34,883 bases of DNA. It comes from an uncultured Dorea sp. (lineage in GTDB: Bacteria; Bacillota; Clostridia; Lachnospirales; Lachnospiraceae). The stretch is from NCBI GenBank assembly GCA_947063855.1, contig CAMSTW010000037.1, positions 1 to 34,883 of the forward strand, in the 5' to 3' direction. The notes under the pieces are model-generated. The model did no database searches. It worked only from the letters and a program-made list of their open reading frames with translations, and had not been told where the DNA came from. The first letter of the stretch is position 1; the number at the start of each line of letters is the position of its first letter. Position numbers and translations under genes: made by a program. This document shows, piece by piece, positions 1 through 9,051 of this stretch.

Positions 1-63
1 CTTGCGGAAGGTGTGTGTCTGTACGGACTGATCATCTCCTTCATGATCCTGGGTAAATTGTAA
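1..63 (+). CDS. ntpK: V-type ATPase subunit K (c-ring proteolipid), 3' end only
   Basis: Only the last 20 codons are present, reading LAEGVCLYGLIISFMILGKL and then TAA. This is the end of the last transmembrane helix of the V-type rotor proteolipid. The Glu at fragment position 3 sits where the family has its ion-binding carboxylate (compare the A-E-x-x-x-L-Y-G-L-I pattern of V-type c subunits). The stop is followed one base later by the ATG of subunit F, so the two are tightly coupled. The rest of the gene, and presumably subunits I and C, lie upstream of the window. Whether the ring carries Na+ or H+ cannot be judged from this piece. Confidence 0.85.
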   Translation, partial: LAEGVCLYGLIISFMILGKL

Positions 64-64
64 G

Positions 65-373
65 ATGAAGATGTATCTGATCAGTGATAATGTCGATACA
101 CTGACAGGAATGCGGCTTGCGGGAGTAGACGGCATCGTGGTCCACGAAAGAGACGAGCTGAGAGCGGCGATCGAAAGCGCAATGAATGATAAGGCGGTGG
201 GGGTGATCCTGCTGACGGAAAAGTTCGGCAGAGAGTTCCCGGACCTGATTGACGAGATCAAGCTTGGGCGTACCATGCCGCTGCTTATCGAGATTCCTGA
301 CAGACACGGAACCGGACGTAAGAAGGACTTTATCACATCTTATGTAAATGAGGCGATTGGCCTGAAACTTTAA
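65..373 (+). CDS. ntpG: V-type ATP synthase subunit F
   Basis: The 102-residue product has the length and fold signature of the V/A-ATPase F subunit, a small Rossmann-like protein of the central stalk that sits with subunit D and couples catalysis to rotation. Visible features are the N-terminal strand MKMYLISDNVDT, the G-x-x-L-A-G-V-D-G segment after the first helix, a buried strand VGVILLTEKF, and the conserved P-L-L-I-E-I-P strand near residue 80. It starts one base after the subunit K stop and is followed by subunit E after a gap of about 60 bases. The F name is certain by family; gene symbols for this subunit vary between species. Confidence 0.92.
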   Translation: MKMYLISDNVDTLTGMRLAGVDGIVVHERDELRAAIESAMNDKAVGVILLTEKFGREFPDLIDEIKLGRTMPLLIEIPDRHGTGRKKDFITSYVNEAIGLKL

Positions 374-437
374 ATACTATTACGATTTGCATCTGCCGGG
401 GTATGAATTGTAATCAGATATGAAAGAGGTGACATAC

Positions 438-1025
438 TTGACAATAGAAGAGAAGATATCACATCTGCAGGCCGCGGCGATGGAGGAAGCCAGGGCAGAA
501 GGCAATGCAATCATGAAACAGCATGAGGACGCACTGCTTGGCGTATTCGAGCAGCACAGGGCGGAGATCCTGCGCCAGTCGGAGACCCGGGTGAAGGCGG
601 AGCGTGTCGGCGCGCAGCAGCAGCTCAATATGGCGATGTCCAAGGCGCAGCTGGAGCTGAAGCGGGAATTAAGCAAGACGCAGAAGGAATTAAAGAAGAA
701 GCTGTTTGAAGAAGTCAATGAAGTGGTGCAGGAATATATGAAGACGGATGAATATCCGCGCCTATTGATTGCCTATATTGAGAAAGCGGCGAGATTCGCC
801 GACGGCGCGTCCATGACGATCTATATCAATCCGACGGATGCGGATAAGAAGGAGTATCTGGAGGAGCATACAGGCATGACGCTGACGGTGAGCAAGGAGG
901 ATTTCGTGGGCGGCGTGCGCGCGGTCATCCATGACAAGAATGTGCTGATCGACCATGCCTTCAAGGGCGCGATCGAGAGTGAATACAGAAAGTTCGTATT
1001 CAAGGGAGGTGTACAGGTTGGATAA
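438..1025 (+). CDS. ntpE: V-type ATP synthase subunit E
   Basis: This is the peripheral-stalk subunit E, a long N-terminal coiled coil (rich in Glu, Lys, Gln and Ala, about residues 5-100) followed by a small globular C-terminal domain that binds the catalytic head. The conserved VGGVRAVIHDKNVLIDHAF segment near the C-terminus is typical of the family. An ATG at 420 is in frame but has no ribosome binding site. A TTG at 438 lies 8 bases after AGAGGTG and gives the usual N-terminus MTIEEKISHLQ, so I chose it (195 residues). The 3' end overlaps the start of subunit A by 8 bases. Confidence 0.9.
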   Translation: MTIEEKISHLQAAAMEEARAEGNAIMKQHEDALLGVFEQHRAEILRQSETRVKAERVGAQQQLNMAMSKAQLELKRELSKTQKELKKKLFEEVNEVVQEYMKTDEYPRLLIAYIEKAARFADGASMTIYINPTDADKKEYLEEHTGMTLTVSKEDFVGGVRAVIHDKNVLIDHAFKGAIESEYRKFVFKGGVQVG

Positions 1026-2790
1026 TGTAACGACTGGTAAGATCTACGGAATCAACGGACCCGTAATCTATATCAAGGGCAAGACCGAATTCAAGATGTC
1101 GGAGATGGTGTATGTCGGAGAAGAGAAGCTGGTCGGCGAAGTGATTTCCCTGGATAAAGACCTGACCACCATCCAGGTATATGAGGAGACGTCGGGGCTT
1201 CGTCCCGGTGAGACCGTAGAGTCTACGGGAGGGGCAGTGTCCGTGACCCTGGCGCCGGGAATCCTGAATAATATATTTGACGGAATCGAGCGTCCGCTGG
1301 AGCGGATTGCCGATAACGGCGGCGCATTTATCACCAGAGGCGTCAGCGTGGACTCTCTGGATATGGAGAAGCTGTGGGAGACGCATATCACGGTGGCCGA
1401 GGGCGAACCGGTCCACGGCGGGACGGTGATTGCCGAGGTACAGGAGACCCAGGCGATTCTTCACAAATGTATGGTGCCGCCGGACGTGGAAGGTACGGTC
1501 GTATCTGTGGTTTTGGACGGGGAATATACCATCTCGGACGTACTGGTGACTTTGGAGACGCCGGACGGCAGCAGAAGGGAGCTTACCATGACGCAGCGGT
1601 GGCCGATCCGTGTGCCGAGACCAGTGGCACAGCGGTTCCCGGCAAGCGTGCCGCTTGTGACGGGACAGCGTATCCTCGATACTATGTTCCCCATCGCGAA
1701 GGGCGGAACCGCGGCGATTCCCGGAGGTTTCGGAACAGGAAAGACCATGACGCAGCATCAGATCGCCAAGTGGGCGGATGCGGATATTATCATATATATC
1801 GGCTGCGGTGAGCGTGGAAACGAGATGACGCAGGTTCTGGAGGAATTCTCGGAGCTGGTGGACCCGAAGTCCGGCAATCCTCTGATGGATCGGACGACGC
1901 TGATTGCGAATACCTCGAACATGCCGGTTGCCGCCCGTGAGGCTTCGATCTATACGGGGCTTACGCTGGCGGAGTATTACCGGGATATGGGGTACGACGT
2001 GGCGATCATGGCGGATTCTACGTCCCGGTGGGCGGAGGCCTTGCGTGAGCTGTCCGGCCGTCTGGAAGAGATGCCGGCGGAGGAAGGTTTCCCGGCTTAT
2101 CTTGCGTCCAGGCTGTCAGCCTTCTATGAGAGGGCGGGCATGATGCAGACGTTAAACGGCGAGAGCGGCTCCGTGTCAATTATCGGCGCGGTATCCCCGC
2201 AGGGAGGAGATTTCTCCGAGCCGGTGACGCAGAATACCAAGCGGTTCGTGCGCTGCTTCTGGGGACTGGATAAGTCGCTGGCGTATTCCAGACATTTCCC
2301 TGCGATCCACTGGCTCTCAAGCTACAGCGAGTACCTGAACGACTTAAGCGGATGGTATGCAGACCATGTATCGCCGAAGTTCGTGGACTACAGGAACCGG
2401 ATGATGGCGATCCTGAACCAGGAGAGCAGCCTGATGGAGATCGTGAAGCTGATCGGAGGGGACGTACTGCCGGACGACCAGAAGCTGGTCTTAGAGATCG
2501 CGAAGGTGATCCGTCTGGGCTTCCTGCAGCAGAATGCATTTCACAAGGATGATACCTGCGTCTCTATGGAGAAGCAGTTTAAGATGATGGATGTGATCCT
2601 GCATCTGTACAGAACCGCAAGACATCTGGTGGCGATGGGGCAGCCCATGTCTGTCCTGAAAGCGGAGGGAATCTTCGAGAAGGTCATCGCGATCAAGTAT
2701 GATGTGGCAAATGACAATCTGCAGATGCTGGATCTGTATAAGAAAGATATTGATGATTTTTATAACAGCGTGATCGCAAAGAACGCGTAA
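1018..2790 (+). CDS. ntpA: V-type ATP synthase catalytic subunit A
   Basis: This is the ATP-hydrolysing or ATP-forming subunit of the V1 head, 590 residues, the normal family length. The P-loop GGFGTGKT lies at about residues 236-243 (Lys242). The catalytic-Glu region [16 protein letters not shown] follows about 20 residues later, and [14 protein letters not shown] is the next diagnostic block. The bulge or non-homologous region characteristic of V-type A subunits is present near residues 115-185. I place the start at TTG 1018, preceded by GGGAGG at about 1005-1010, because it gives [16 protein letters not shown], the standard N-terminus; an upstream in-frame ATG at 955 would lie inside subunit E. 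It overlaps subunit E by 8 bases and is followed by subunit B after 14 bases. Confidence 0.96.
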   Translation: MDNVTTGKIYGINGPVIYIKGKTEFKMSEMVYVGEEKLVGEVISLDKDLTTIQVYEETSGLRPGETVESTGGAVSVTLAPGILNNIFDGIERPLERIADNGGAFITRGVSVDSLDMEKLWETHITVAEGEPVHGGTVIAEVQETQAILHKCMVPPDVEGTVVSVVLDGEYTISDVLVTLETPDGSRRELTMTQRWPIRVPRPVAQRFPASVPLVTGQRILDTMFPIAKGGTAAIPGGFGTGKTMTQHQIAKWADADIIIYIGCGERGNEMTQVLEEFSELVDPKSGNPLMDRTTLIANTSNMPVAAREASIYTGLTLAEYYRDMGYDVAIMADSTSRWAEALRELSGRLEEMPAEEGFPAYLASRLSAFYERAGMMQTLNGESGSVSIIGAVSPQGGDFSEPVTQNTKRFVRCFWGLDKSLAYSRHFPAIHWLSSYSEYLNDLSGWYADHVSPKFVDYRNRMMAILNQESSLMEIVKLIGGDVLPDDQKLVLEIAKVIRLGFLQQNAFHKDDTCVSMEKQFKMMDVILHLYRTARHLVAMGQPMSVLKAEGIFEKVIAIKYDVANDNLQMLDLYKKDIDDFYNSVIAKNA

Positions 2791-2804
2791 GGAGGGAACC
2801 GTAC

Positions 2805-4199
2805 ATGGCAATAGAATATCTGGGACTCAGTAATATCAACGGACCTCTGGTAGTGCTGGAAGGACTTCAGGGTGCGTTCTTTGATGAGATCGTAGAGTTT
2901 GTGGTAGACGGTAATACGAAGAAGATGGGGCGTATTATCGAATTATATGAAGATAAGGCAATCATACAGGTATTCGAGGGGACGGAGAATATGTCTCTTC
3001 GCAATACCCATACGAAGCTGACCGGCCATCCCATGGAGGTGGCGGTATCCCCGGAGGTGCTGGGACGTACCTTCAACGGTGTGGGCGTACCCATCGACGG
3101 TCTGGGAAGGATCGTGGGAGCAGAGAAGCGGGACGTGAACGGCCTCCCGCTGAATCCGGTGCGAAGAGAGTATCCCAGGAACTATATCCGCACGGGTATC
3201 TCGGCGATTGACGGTCTGACAACACTGATCCGCGGGCAGAAGCTTCCGATCTTCTCGGGAAATGGTCTTCCTCACGATCAGCTTGCGGCGCAGATTGTAA
3301 AGCAGGCGTCCTTAGGCGACGGGGCGAATGAGAATTTTGCGGTTGTGTTCGGCGCGATGGGCGTCAAGCATGATGTGGCGGAGTTCTTCCGCAAGACCTT
3401 CGAGGAAAGCGGCGTGTCCGACCATGTGTGTATGTTCCTGAATCTGGCAAATGATCCGGTGGTGGAGCGTCTGATCACGCCGAAGGTTGCGCTTACGGTG
3501 GCGGAGTATCTTGCATTTGAGTGCAATATGCATATACTGGTTATCCTGACGGATATGACTTCATTTGCAGAGGCCATGCGTGAGGTGTCTTCCTCCAAGG
3601 GAGAGATTCCGTCCAGAAAGGGCTATCCGGGATATCTTTACAGTGAACTGGCGACCATCTATGAGCGTGCGGGAATCGTCGTGGGCTCCAACGGGTCGGT
3701 GACGCAGCTTCCGATCCTGACTATGCCGAACGATGATATTACCCATCCGGTTCCTGACCTGACGGGATATATTACCGAGGGCCAGGTGGTGCTGGATAGG
3801 AACCTGCACGGGCAGGCGGTCTATCCGCCGATCAGTATCCTGCCGTCGCTGTCGCGTCTGATGAAGGACGGTATCGGAGAGGGCTACACGAGAGAAGACC
3901 ATCAGGGGCTTGCCAATCAGTTGTTCTCTGCCTATGCGAAGGTGGGAGAGGCGAGGAACTTAGCGTCTGTTATCGGTGAGGATGAGTTGTCGCCGCTTGA
4001 CAAGAAGTATCTGAAGTTCGGGGAAGAATTCGAGAAGCATTATATCGGGCAGGGGCCGACGGAGAACCGGACGATTCAGGATACGCTGGATCTGGGGTGG
4101 CATCTGCTTGGGTATCTGCCCAAGGAAGAGCTTGACAGGATTGATACGAAGCTGATCGATAAGTACTATCCGAAGGAAGAGGGTACGCTGCAGATATAA
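2805..4199 (+). CDS. ntpB: V-type ATP synthase subunit B
   Basis: This is the non-catalytic partner of subunit A in the hexameric V1 head, 464 residues and full length. In place of a working P-loop it has the [14 protein letters not shown] block expected of B subunits, so it binds nucleotide weakly or not at all. Other family blocks are [18 protein letters not shown], the [18 protein letters not shown] region and [11 protein letters not shown] near residue 320. The start ATG at 2805 follows AAGGAGG closely. It lies between subunits A (14 bases upstream) and D (83 bases downstream). Confidence 0.96.
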   Translation: MAIEYLGLSNINGPLVVLEGLQGAFFDEIVEFVVDGNTKKMGRIIELYEDKAIIQVFEGTENMSLRNTHTKLTGHPMEVAVSPEVLGRTFNGVGVPIDGLGRIVGAEKRDVNGLPLNPVRREYPRNYIRTGISAIDGLTTLIRGQKLPIFSGNGLPHDQLAAQIVKQASLGDGANENFAVVFGAMGVKHDVAEFFRKTFEESGVSDHVCMFLNLANDPVVERLITPKVALTVAEYLAFECNMHILVILTDMTSFAEAMREVSSSKGEIPSRKGYPGYLYSELATIYERAGIVVGSNGSVTQLPILTMPNDDITHPVPDLTGYITEGQVVLDRNLHGQAVYPPISILPSLSRLMKDGIGEGYTREDHQGLANQLFSAYAKVGEARNLASVIGEDELSPLDKKYLKFGEEFEKHYIGQGPTENRTIQDTLDLGWHLLGYLPKEELDRIDTKLIDKYYPKEEGTLQI

Positions 4200-4282
4200 T
4201 ATCCGGTAGTGGAAATGATGTTTTAAACACGTTCTGGTACTCCATACAGATGGGGAATCAGGATAGATGAGGAGGTCTGTAT

Positions 4283-4900
4283 ATGGATCCGAGAGAATTT
4301 CCTACCAAGGGAAATCTGATGCTTGCCAAGAATTCTCTTGCGCTTGCGCATCAGGGATATGACCTGATGGATAAGAAGCGGAATATCCTTCTGAAGGAAT
4401 TGATGGAGCTGATCGACGAGGCGAAGAATATACAGGAAGAGATTGATACGACCTTCACGAAGGCGTATGTGTGTCTTCAGCGCGCGAATATTGAGCAGGG
4501 AATCAGTAAGGTGCAGGAGCTTGCATTTACGGTTCCCATCGAGGAATCCATCCGTATCCAGACCAGGAGTATCATGGGCACGGAGATTCCGCATATCAAG
4601 TATGACGACAAGCAGAATGATCTGACGTATTCCTTTGGTACGACGAAGGAGTCCATTGATATCGCCAGGGAGGCGTTCCGGCAGGTTAAGAATCTGACGA
4701 TTAAGCTGGCGGAGGTTGAGAATGCGGCGTACCGGCTTGCGGCGAATATCAAGAAGACGCAGAAGCGGGCGAACGCGCTTAAGAATATTACGATTCCGAT
4801 GTACAGTAATCTGGTGTATACGATCAACAATGCGCTGGAGGAGAAGGAACGGGAAGAATTCACGAGGCTTAAGGTGATTAAGCGGATGCAAGGGAAATAA
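4283..4900 (+). CDS. ntpD: V-type ATP synthase subunit D
   Basis: The 205-residue product is the central-stalk subunit D, an antiparallel coiled coil that rotates inside the A3B3 head together with F. The N-terminal helix PREFPTKGNLMLAKNSLALA and the C-terminal helix, with VENAAYRLAANIKKTQKRAN and the following N-I-T-I-P, match the family. The ATG at 4283 follows a GAGGAGG ribosome binding site at about 4269-4275. It is the last gene of the operon: a hairpin with a run of T follows within 50 bases. Confidence 0.95.
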   Translation: MDPREFPTKGNLMLAKNSLALAHQGYDLMDKKRNILLKELMELIDEAKNIQEEIDTTFTKAYVCLQRANIEQGISKVQELAFTVPIEESIRIQTRSIMGTEIPHIKYDDKQNDLTYSFGTTKESIDIAREAFRQVKNLTIKLAEVENAAYRLAANIKKTQKRANALKNITIPMYSNLVYTINNALEEKEREEFTRLKVIKRMQGK

Positions 4901-4906
4901 GGGCGG

Positions 4907-4950
4907 CAGGCTGTGCTCCGGCGGAGGAACCGGGAGGGCAGCCTGTTTTT
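4907..4950 (+). terminator. Rho-independent terminator of the V-ATPase operon
   Basis: Arms CAGGCTG (4907-4913) and CAGCCTG (4939-4945) pair perfectly over 7 bp and are followed at once by TTTTT (4946-4950). The loop is long (25 nt) and GC-rich, so the structure is probably more complex than a simple hairpin, but position and T-run fit a terminator. Confidence 0.65.
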
Positions 4951-5363
4951 AATAGTATAAGCATCCTTTCCTGTATTATAAAATGTCATCAACAATCTTA
5001 AATACTATTCAGCGGGGAGTGCAGTTTGGAAGGCCTGAAAAGCCACTGGGAGAACGAATTGTAACGCGCAGTCAGAGCCGGTGGCTGGGAAAGGGTAATG
5101 GAGGATTTGGCATGAGTGTGTCATAGAAAAGTATGTGAAGGAGTAGGGAACTTTTATGTTTCAGAAACTTATATTTTTACTTTCACCTTTTTATACTTCT
5201 GGAGGAGATAATATATTATAATAAACAAAATATAACCAAGGACTATTCTGCCGGCGCCGGAGAGGCTGGTGTAGCAGACAATACACCAGGAGGACAAATC
5301 TGCCGGAAGGACAGGCAGCAGAAGCAATGAAGCAAGGAAGTAAGGAAGGGGACAGATAAGAAG
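4951..5363 (+). other. Gene-free leader region upstream of the GH42 gene
   Basis: No convincing gene is seen here. It holds a 9-bp stem with one G-T pair at 5041-5049 / 5078-5086, an AT-rich block with TATAAT at 5217-5222 that is a possible -10 element (its -35 is poor), and a perfect 8-bp stem CTGGTGTA / TACACCAG at 5266-5273 / 5282-5289 that would lie in the 5' leader of the GH42 transcript. The sequence TCTGCCGG occurs on both sides of that stem. A ribosome binding site (AAGGAAGGGGA) precedes the GH42 ATG. Confidence 0.4.
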
Positions 5364-7391
5364 ATGAAAGCGAAATTCAACCAGATGTTATACGGCGGCG
5401 ACTATAACCCGGAGCAATGGCCAAGAACGATTTGGCAGCAGGACATGGAGTTATTTGACAAGGCAGGCATCAACAGCGCCACCGTCAATGTATTTTCCTG
5501 GGCGAAGCTCCAGCCGTCAGAGGAGGTCTATGACTTCAGTGAGCTTGACGATATCGTGGAGATGCTGACGAAGGAAGGGAAGCAGATCGTACTGGCGACC
5601 TCCACGGCGGCGCTTCCGGCGTGGATGGTGAAGCGGTATCCGGAGGTGGCAAGGACAGACTATGAAGGGCGGCGCCATAAGTTCGGACAACGCCACAACG
5701 CGTGTCCCAACAGCCCTGTCTATCAGCATTTCGCAAGAGAACTGGCGTCACGGTTAGCCGAGCGTTACGGGAAGAATGAGAATGTGGTGTGCTGGCATGT
5801 GAATAATGAGTACGGCGGGGAGTGTTACTGTGAGAATTGCGAGAAGGCGTTCCGCGTCTGGCTTAAGAAGAAATATAAGACCATAGAGGCGCTGAATAAG
5901 GCGTGGAATCTGGCGTTCTGGGGACATACCATCTATGACTGGGACGAGGTTGTGCTGCCCAATGTGCTTGGGGAAGGGCTTGGATTCGGCGGACCAGAAG
6001 AGGACGGGACTGCATTTGCAGGGATTTCCATTGATTACAGGAGATTCAATTCCGACAGCATCCTGAATAACTTCAAGATGGAGCGGGACGCAATCCGGCG
6101 GTACGACAAGGATACCGTCATTACCACGAATCTGATGGGGACATATAAGGGGCTGGATTATTTCAAATGGGCGAAGGAGATGGATATCGTCTCCTGGGAT
6201 AATTATCCCAGCTATGATACGCCGTGGAGTACGACGGCGATGCGCCATGACCTGATGCGGGGACTTAAGGATGCGCCGTTCATGCTGATGGAGCAGACGC
6301 CCAGCCAGCAGAACTGGCAGCCTTATAATTCGCTTAAGAAGCCTGGGCAGATGCGGGCACAGAGTTATCAGACTGTTGCCCATGGGGCGGATACGATACA
6401 GTTCTTCCAGCTTCGAAGGTCGGTGGGCGGCTGTGAGAAGTTCCACGGCGCGGTGATTGAACATGCAGGCACCGGGCAGACGAGAGTGTTCCGGGAGGTA
6501 TCGGAACTGGGCGCCGAGCTTGGGCGGGTTGGCGCGTCTATAATCGGCGCGGAAAATGAATCGAAGGTCGGGATTCTGTTTGACTGGGATAATTACTGGG
6601 CGCTGGAGTACACAAGCGGACCTAATAAGGATCTTAAGTATGTGGATCAGATCCGGCGTTATTATGAGTACTTCTATGACAGGAATATTTCGGTGGATAT
6701 GATTCCTGTGGATGCGGATCTGGGCAGATACGATCTGGTTGTCGCGCCGGTATTGTATATGGTGAAGGAAGGCATGGCAGAAGCCATTGAGAGATATGTA
6801 GCCGACGGCGGGACCTTTGTGACGGGATTCATGAGCGGTATCGTGGATCAGTCGGACAACGTGCATCTGGGCGGTTATCCGGGACCCCTCCGTAAGCTTG
6901 CGGGGATCTGGGCGGAAGAGATCGACGTGCTGGCGCCCGGGCAGAGCAATGAACTTGTCTTTGGGGACGGGACAAGGCGGCAGTGCCGGATGCTGTGCGA
7001 TATTATCCATCTGGAAGGAGCGGAGGAGATTGCACAGTATGGAGATGATTTCTACGCGGGAACACCGGCGGTCACGAAGAATGCATTTGGTAAGGGGCAT
7101 ACATATTATGTAGGAACTGTACCAGATGAGAAGGGCCTTGGGAAGGTTCTGGATGAGGTCTGTGCTGTGGCCGGGATTCGTCCGGTGATTGCAGAGGAGA
7201 CGGAGCTGGAAGTGACAAAAAGAGTGACAGAGACGGAGGAGTTCTACTTTATCATGAACTTTAAGGATCAGGAGCTTGCGCTTCCGGGGGGATTTGCCGG
7301 GAAGGCAGATATACTGACGGGCAGAGTGATGGAGCCGGGTGAGCGGCTTAAGAAGTATGACGTCAGGATTGTGAGCTGCCCAAGACAGTAA
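5364..7391 (+). CDS. Intracellular GH42 beta-galactosidase
   Basis: The 675-residue product is a glycoside hydrolase family 42 beta-galactosidase, which releases terminal galactose from beta-galactosides. The N-terminus MLYGGDYNPEQWP is the family signature. The acid/base is Glu149 in WHVNNEYGG and the nucleophile Glu310 in LMEQTPSQQNW. Cys114, Cys154, Cys156 and Cys159 sit where GH42 enzymes of the zinc-binding type have their four metal ligands. The TIM barrel is followed by a trimerisation/GATase-like domain from about residue 390 and a small C-terminal beta domain. There is no signal peptide, so it acts in the cytoplasm. In this locus the likely substrates are short galacto-oligosaccharides made by the secreted enzyme two genes downstream; that link is inference, and lactose is also possible. 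Confidence 0.93.
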   Translation: MKAKFNQMLYGGDYNPEQWPRTIWQQDMELFDKAGINSATVNVFSWAKLQPSEEVYDFSELDDIVEMLTKEGKQIVLATSTAALPAWMVKRYPEVARTDYEGRRHKFGQRHNACPNSPVYQHFARELASRLAERYGKNENVVCWHVNNEYGGECYCENCEKAFRVWLKKKYKTIEALNKAWNLAFWGHTIYDWDEVVLPNVLGEGLGFGGPEEDGTAFAGISIDYRRFNSDSILNNFKMERDAIRRYDKDTVITTNLMGTYKGLDYFKWAKEMDIVSWDNYPSYDTPWSTTAMRHDLMRGLKDAPFMLMEQTPSQQNWQPYNSLKKPGQMRAQSYQTVAHGADTIQFFQLRRSVGGCEKFHGAVIEHAGTGQTRVFREVSELGAELGRVGASIIGAENESKVGILFDWDNYWALEYTSGPNKDLKYVDQIRRYYEYFYDRNISVDMIPVDADLGRYDLVVAPVLYMVKEGMAEAIERYVADGGTFVTGFMSGIVDQSDNVHLGGYPGPLRKLAGIWAEEIDVLAPGQSNELVFGDGTRRQCRMLCDIIHLEGAEEIAQYGDDFYAGTPAVTKNAFGKGHTYYVGTVPDEKGLGKVLDEVCAVAGIRPVIAEETELEVTKRVTETEEFYFIMNFKDQELALPGGFAGKADILTGRVMEPGERLKKYDVRIVSCPRQ

Positions 7392-7540
7392 GGCGCCGTC
7401 TGCGCTGAGGCTTTTGTCCCTGTGCTGTCGGGAAAGCAGTCTGGCAGAATGTATGGTTAATTCAGTCCGGCAGACTGTGGAAAGCAGTTTTGGGACGGTC
7501 TGCCGCAGACAGTTCTAAGGGAATAGCAGGAGTGATATAG

Positions 7541-8779
7541 ATGTTCCGAACGTTTTTCCTGGAGCAGATGATGAAGCTGCTCCGTACATCCTTTCATATA
7601 TATGATGAGGATCTCAAGCTGGTTACCCGGCTGGGAACCCGGAGGATAGAGACAGAGTTCTTCCAACGATATAATGAATTATTGCGAAGCCCTTCGGCGT
7701 CCGGCCGGAAGACTGATGAGGATTTGGGATATCCGGTTATCCTGATTGAGGGCGCCGCGGTATACGCCGTTTTCTCCAAGGGAATGTCAGAGAGGCAGAC
7801 ACTGATTGCCGGACCTGTGGCGGACGGTCCGCTTGACAGGGCGGAGATGATGCGGTATCGCGAACGGTATGGGCTGGCGGAGAGTCAGAAATATATACCC
7901 TCCGTCTGTCCGCTGGATATATTTATATCCGGCGTACTGTTGACACACGCCCATTTGACCGGTGAAGAGATAAGCGCGGCAGAGTTGTGGGAGAGGAATA
8001 AGGAGCATTATGCATCTGCGGTGAATATGCCGGAGCAGATTACGCAGGATATCTTCGATCGTCTGGAGAGTCCGGGGCTGCACAATCCGTATGAGCAGGA
8101 ATTAAGGGAGCTTGAGAGCATAGAGAAGGGAGATGTGCAGGCGCTTGCCCAGAGTATTTCGGAGGTCTATGAGGGTGAGATTGGAAGGCTTGCGAAGGAT
8201 CCGCTGCGTTCGCATAAGAATGTTGCGGTAGGGAATATAACACTGGCGTCCAGGGCGGCAATCCGCGGCGGGGTGGGTGTGGAACAGTCGTTTTCGTTGG
8301 CAGACAGCCTGATCCAGCAGGTGGAGGAGATAGGCAGTGTTCCGGAGGTGGAGGTTTTCAAACGGGAGGCCCAGTATACCTATGCCAGGCTGGTGGAATC
8401 GAAGAATGCACGAAGGGGAAAGGAGCGGATAGTCAGAGAGAATCCGTTGATTGCACAGGTCAAGGATTATATCTTCAATCATCTCCATGATACGATACAG
8501 ATTACGGATATAGCGTCGGAGATGGGGGTGAATGCGGATTATCTGTCACATCTGTTCAGTTCATCTGAGAAGATGACGATAACGGAATATGTCAGATGCG
8601 AGAAGGTTCGCAGAGGAGAGAATCTTTTGAAATACTCGGATTATCAGATCAGGGATATTGCTTTTTATCTGGGATTTTGTTCTCAGAGTCATTTCTCCAA
8701 AGTATTCCGGCAGATTTCGGGGTTAAGCCCGAATGAATACCGGAAAAAGTTCGGTAACCGTGAAGGGTGGAAGTCGTAA
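7541..8779 (+). CDS. AraC-family transcriptional regulator
   Basis: The 412-residue product has a C-terminal AraC/XylS DNA-binding domain at about residues 304-405, with two helix-turn-helix units: ITDIASEMGVNADYLSHLF and IRDIAFYLGFCSQSHFSKVF, the second followed by the typical G-L-S-P-N-E-Y-R. The N-terminal 290 residues are a sensor of a type I recall from AraC regulators placed next to genes for large surface proteins (a block with G-D-V-Q-A-L, L-R-S-H-K-N and S-R-A-A-I-R-G-G). It lies between the GH42 gene (149-base gap with several short inverted repeats, 7430-7510) and the secreted galactanase, in the same direction. I infer that it controls one or both; direct repeats just downstream (8850-8899) are candidate sites. 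Confidence 0.9.
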   Translation: MFRTFFLEQMMKLLRTSFHIYDEDLKLVTRLGTRRIETEFFQRYNELLRSPSASGRKTDEDLGYPVILIEGAAVYAVFSKGMSERQTLIAGPVADGPLDRAEMMRYRERYGLAESQKYIPSVCPLDIFISGVLLTHAHLTGEEISAAELWERNKEHYASAVNMPEQITQDIFDRLESPGLHNPYEQELRELESIEKGDVQALAQSISEVYEGEIGRLAKDPLRSHKNVAVGNITLASRAAIRGGVGVEQSFSLADSLIQQVEEIGSVPEVEVFKREAQYTYARLVESKNARRGKERIVRENPLIAQVKDYIFNHLHDTIQITDIASEMGVNADYLSHLFSSSEKMTITEYVRCEKVRRGENLLKYSDYQIRDIAFYLGFCSQSHFSKVFRQISGLSPNEYRKKFGNREGWKS

Positions 8780-8849
8780 AAAATCGTCGCTAAATGACGG
8801 GTGCAACGGACGTGTCTAAGTCCCTATAGCTGTCGTCAGAGGGTGGTAC

Positions 8850-8899
8850 TTGTACAAATCCGACAAACCAGGAAGAAAAAATTGTATAAATCCGACAAA
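8850..8899 (+). promoter_or_regulatory. Pair of 18-bp direct repeats, candidate regulator binding sites
   Basis: TTGTACAAATCCGACAAA (8850-8867) and TTGTATAAATCCGACAAA (8882-8899) differ at one base and start 32 bases apart, about three helical turns. They lie after the AraC gene and about 150-200 bases before the galactanase ATG. Tandem same-face direct repeats are the usual layout of AraC-type operators. The binding role is inference. Confidence 0.45.
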
Positions 8900-8921
8900 A
8901 TCACCAAAATATAAGATGGAT

Positions 8922-8967
8922 GACAAAAGGCAAAGATATATGATATATCTTTGCCTTTTGTCTTTTT
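8922..8967 (+). terminator. Strong Rho-independent terminator before the galactanase gene
   Basis: A perfect 19-bp stem (8922-8940 paired with 8944-8962) has a 3-base loop and is followed by TTTTT at 8963-8967. It ends transcription from the GH42/AraC side, unless readthrough is regulated. The galactanase must then start from a promoter between 8968 and 9040, or depend on readthrough; no clear -35/-10 pair is visible there. Confidence 0.85.
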
Positions 8968-9051
8968 ATACTCTAATCATACATCTATTTCAGGATGAAA
9001 GGAATGATGTACGGTATATGCAGGAAATATTTAAGAAAGTGAGGGAAAGCG

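Noticed and set aside
1000..1758. 252-codon minus-strand frame within the V-ATPase A gene
   Set aside because: Antisense shadow of a well-conserved gene; no recognisable domain.
5156..5221. 21-codon frame MFQKLIFLLSPFYTSGG... with a possible ribosome binding site
   Set aside because: AT-rich chance frame in a leader region; no conservation can be tested and the spacing to GGAG is poor.
5754..7100. 448-codon open frame on the minus strand
   Set aside because: It is the antisense shadow of the GH42 gene, whose motifs and length are certain.
8839..8851. AGAGGGTGGTACT resembles the T-box riboswitch core
   Set aside because: The upstream space is too short for a Stem I, the following hairpin does not pair with it, and the downstream gene is a glycosidase rather than an amino-acid gene.
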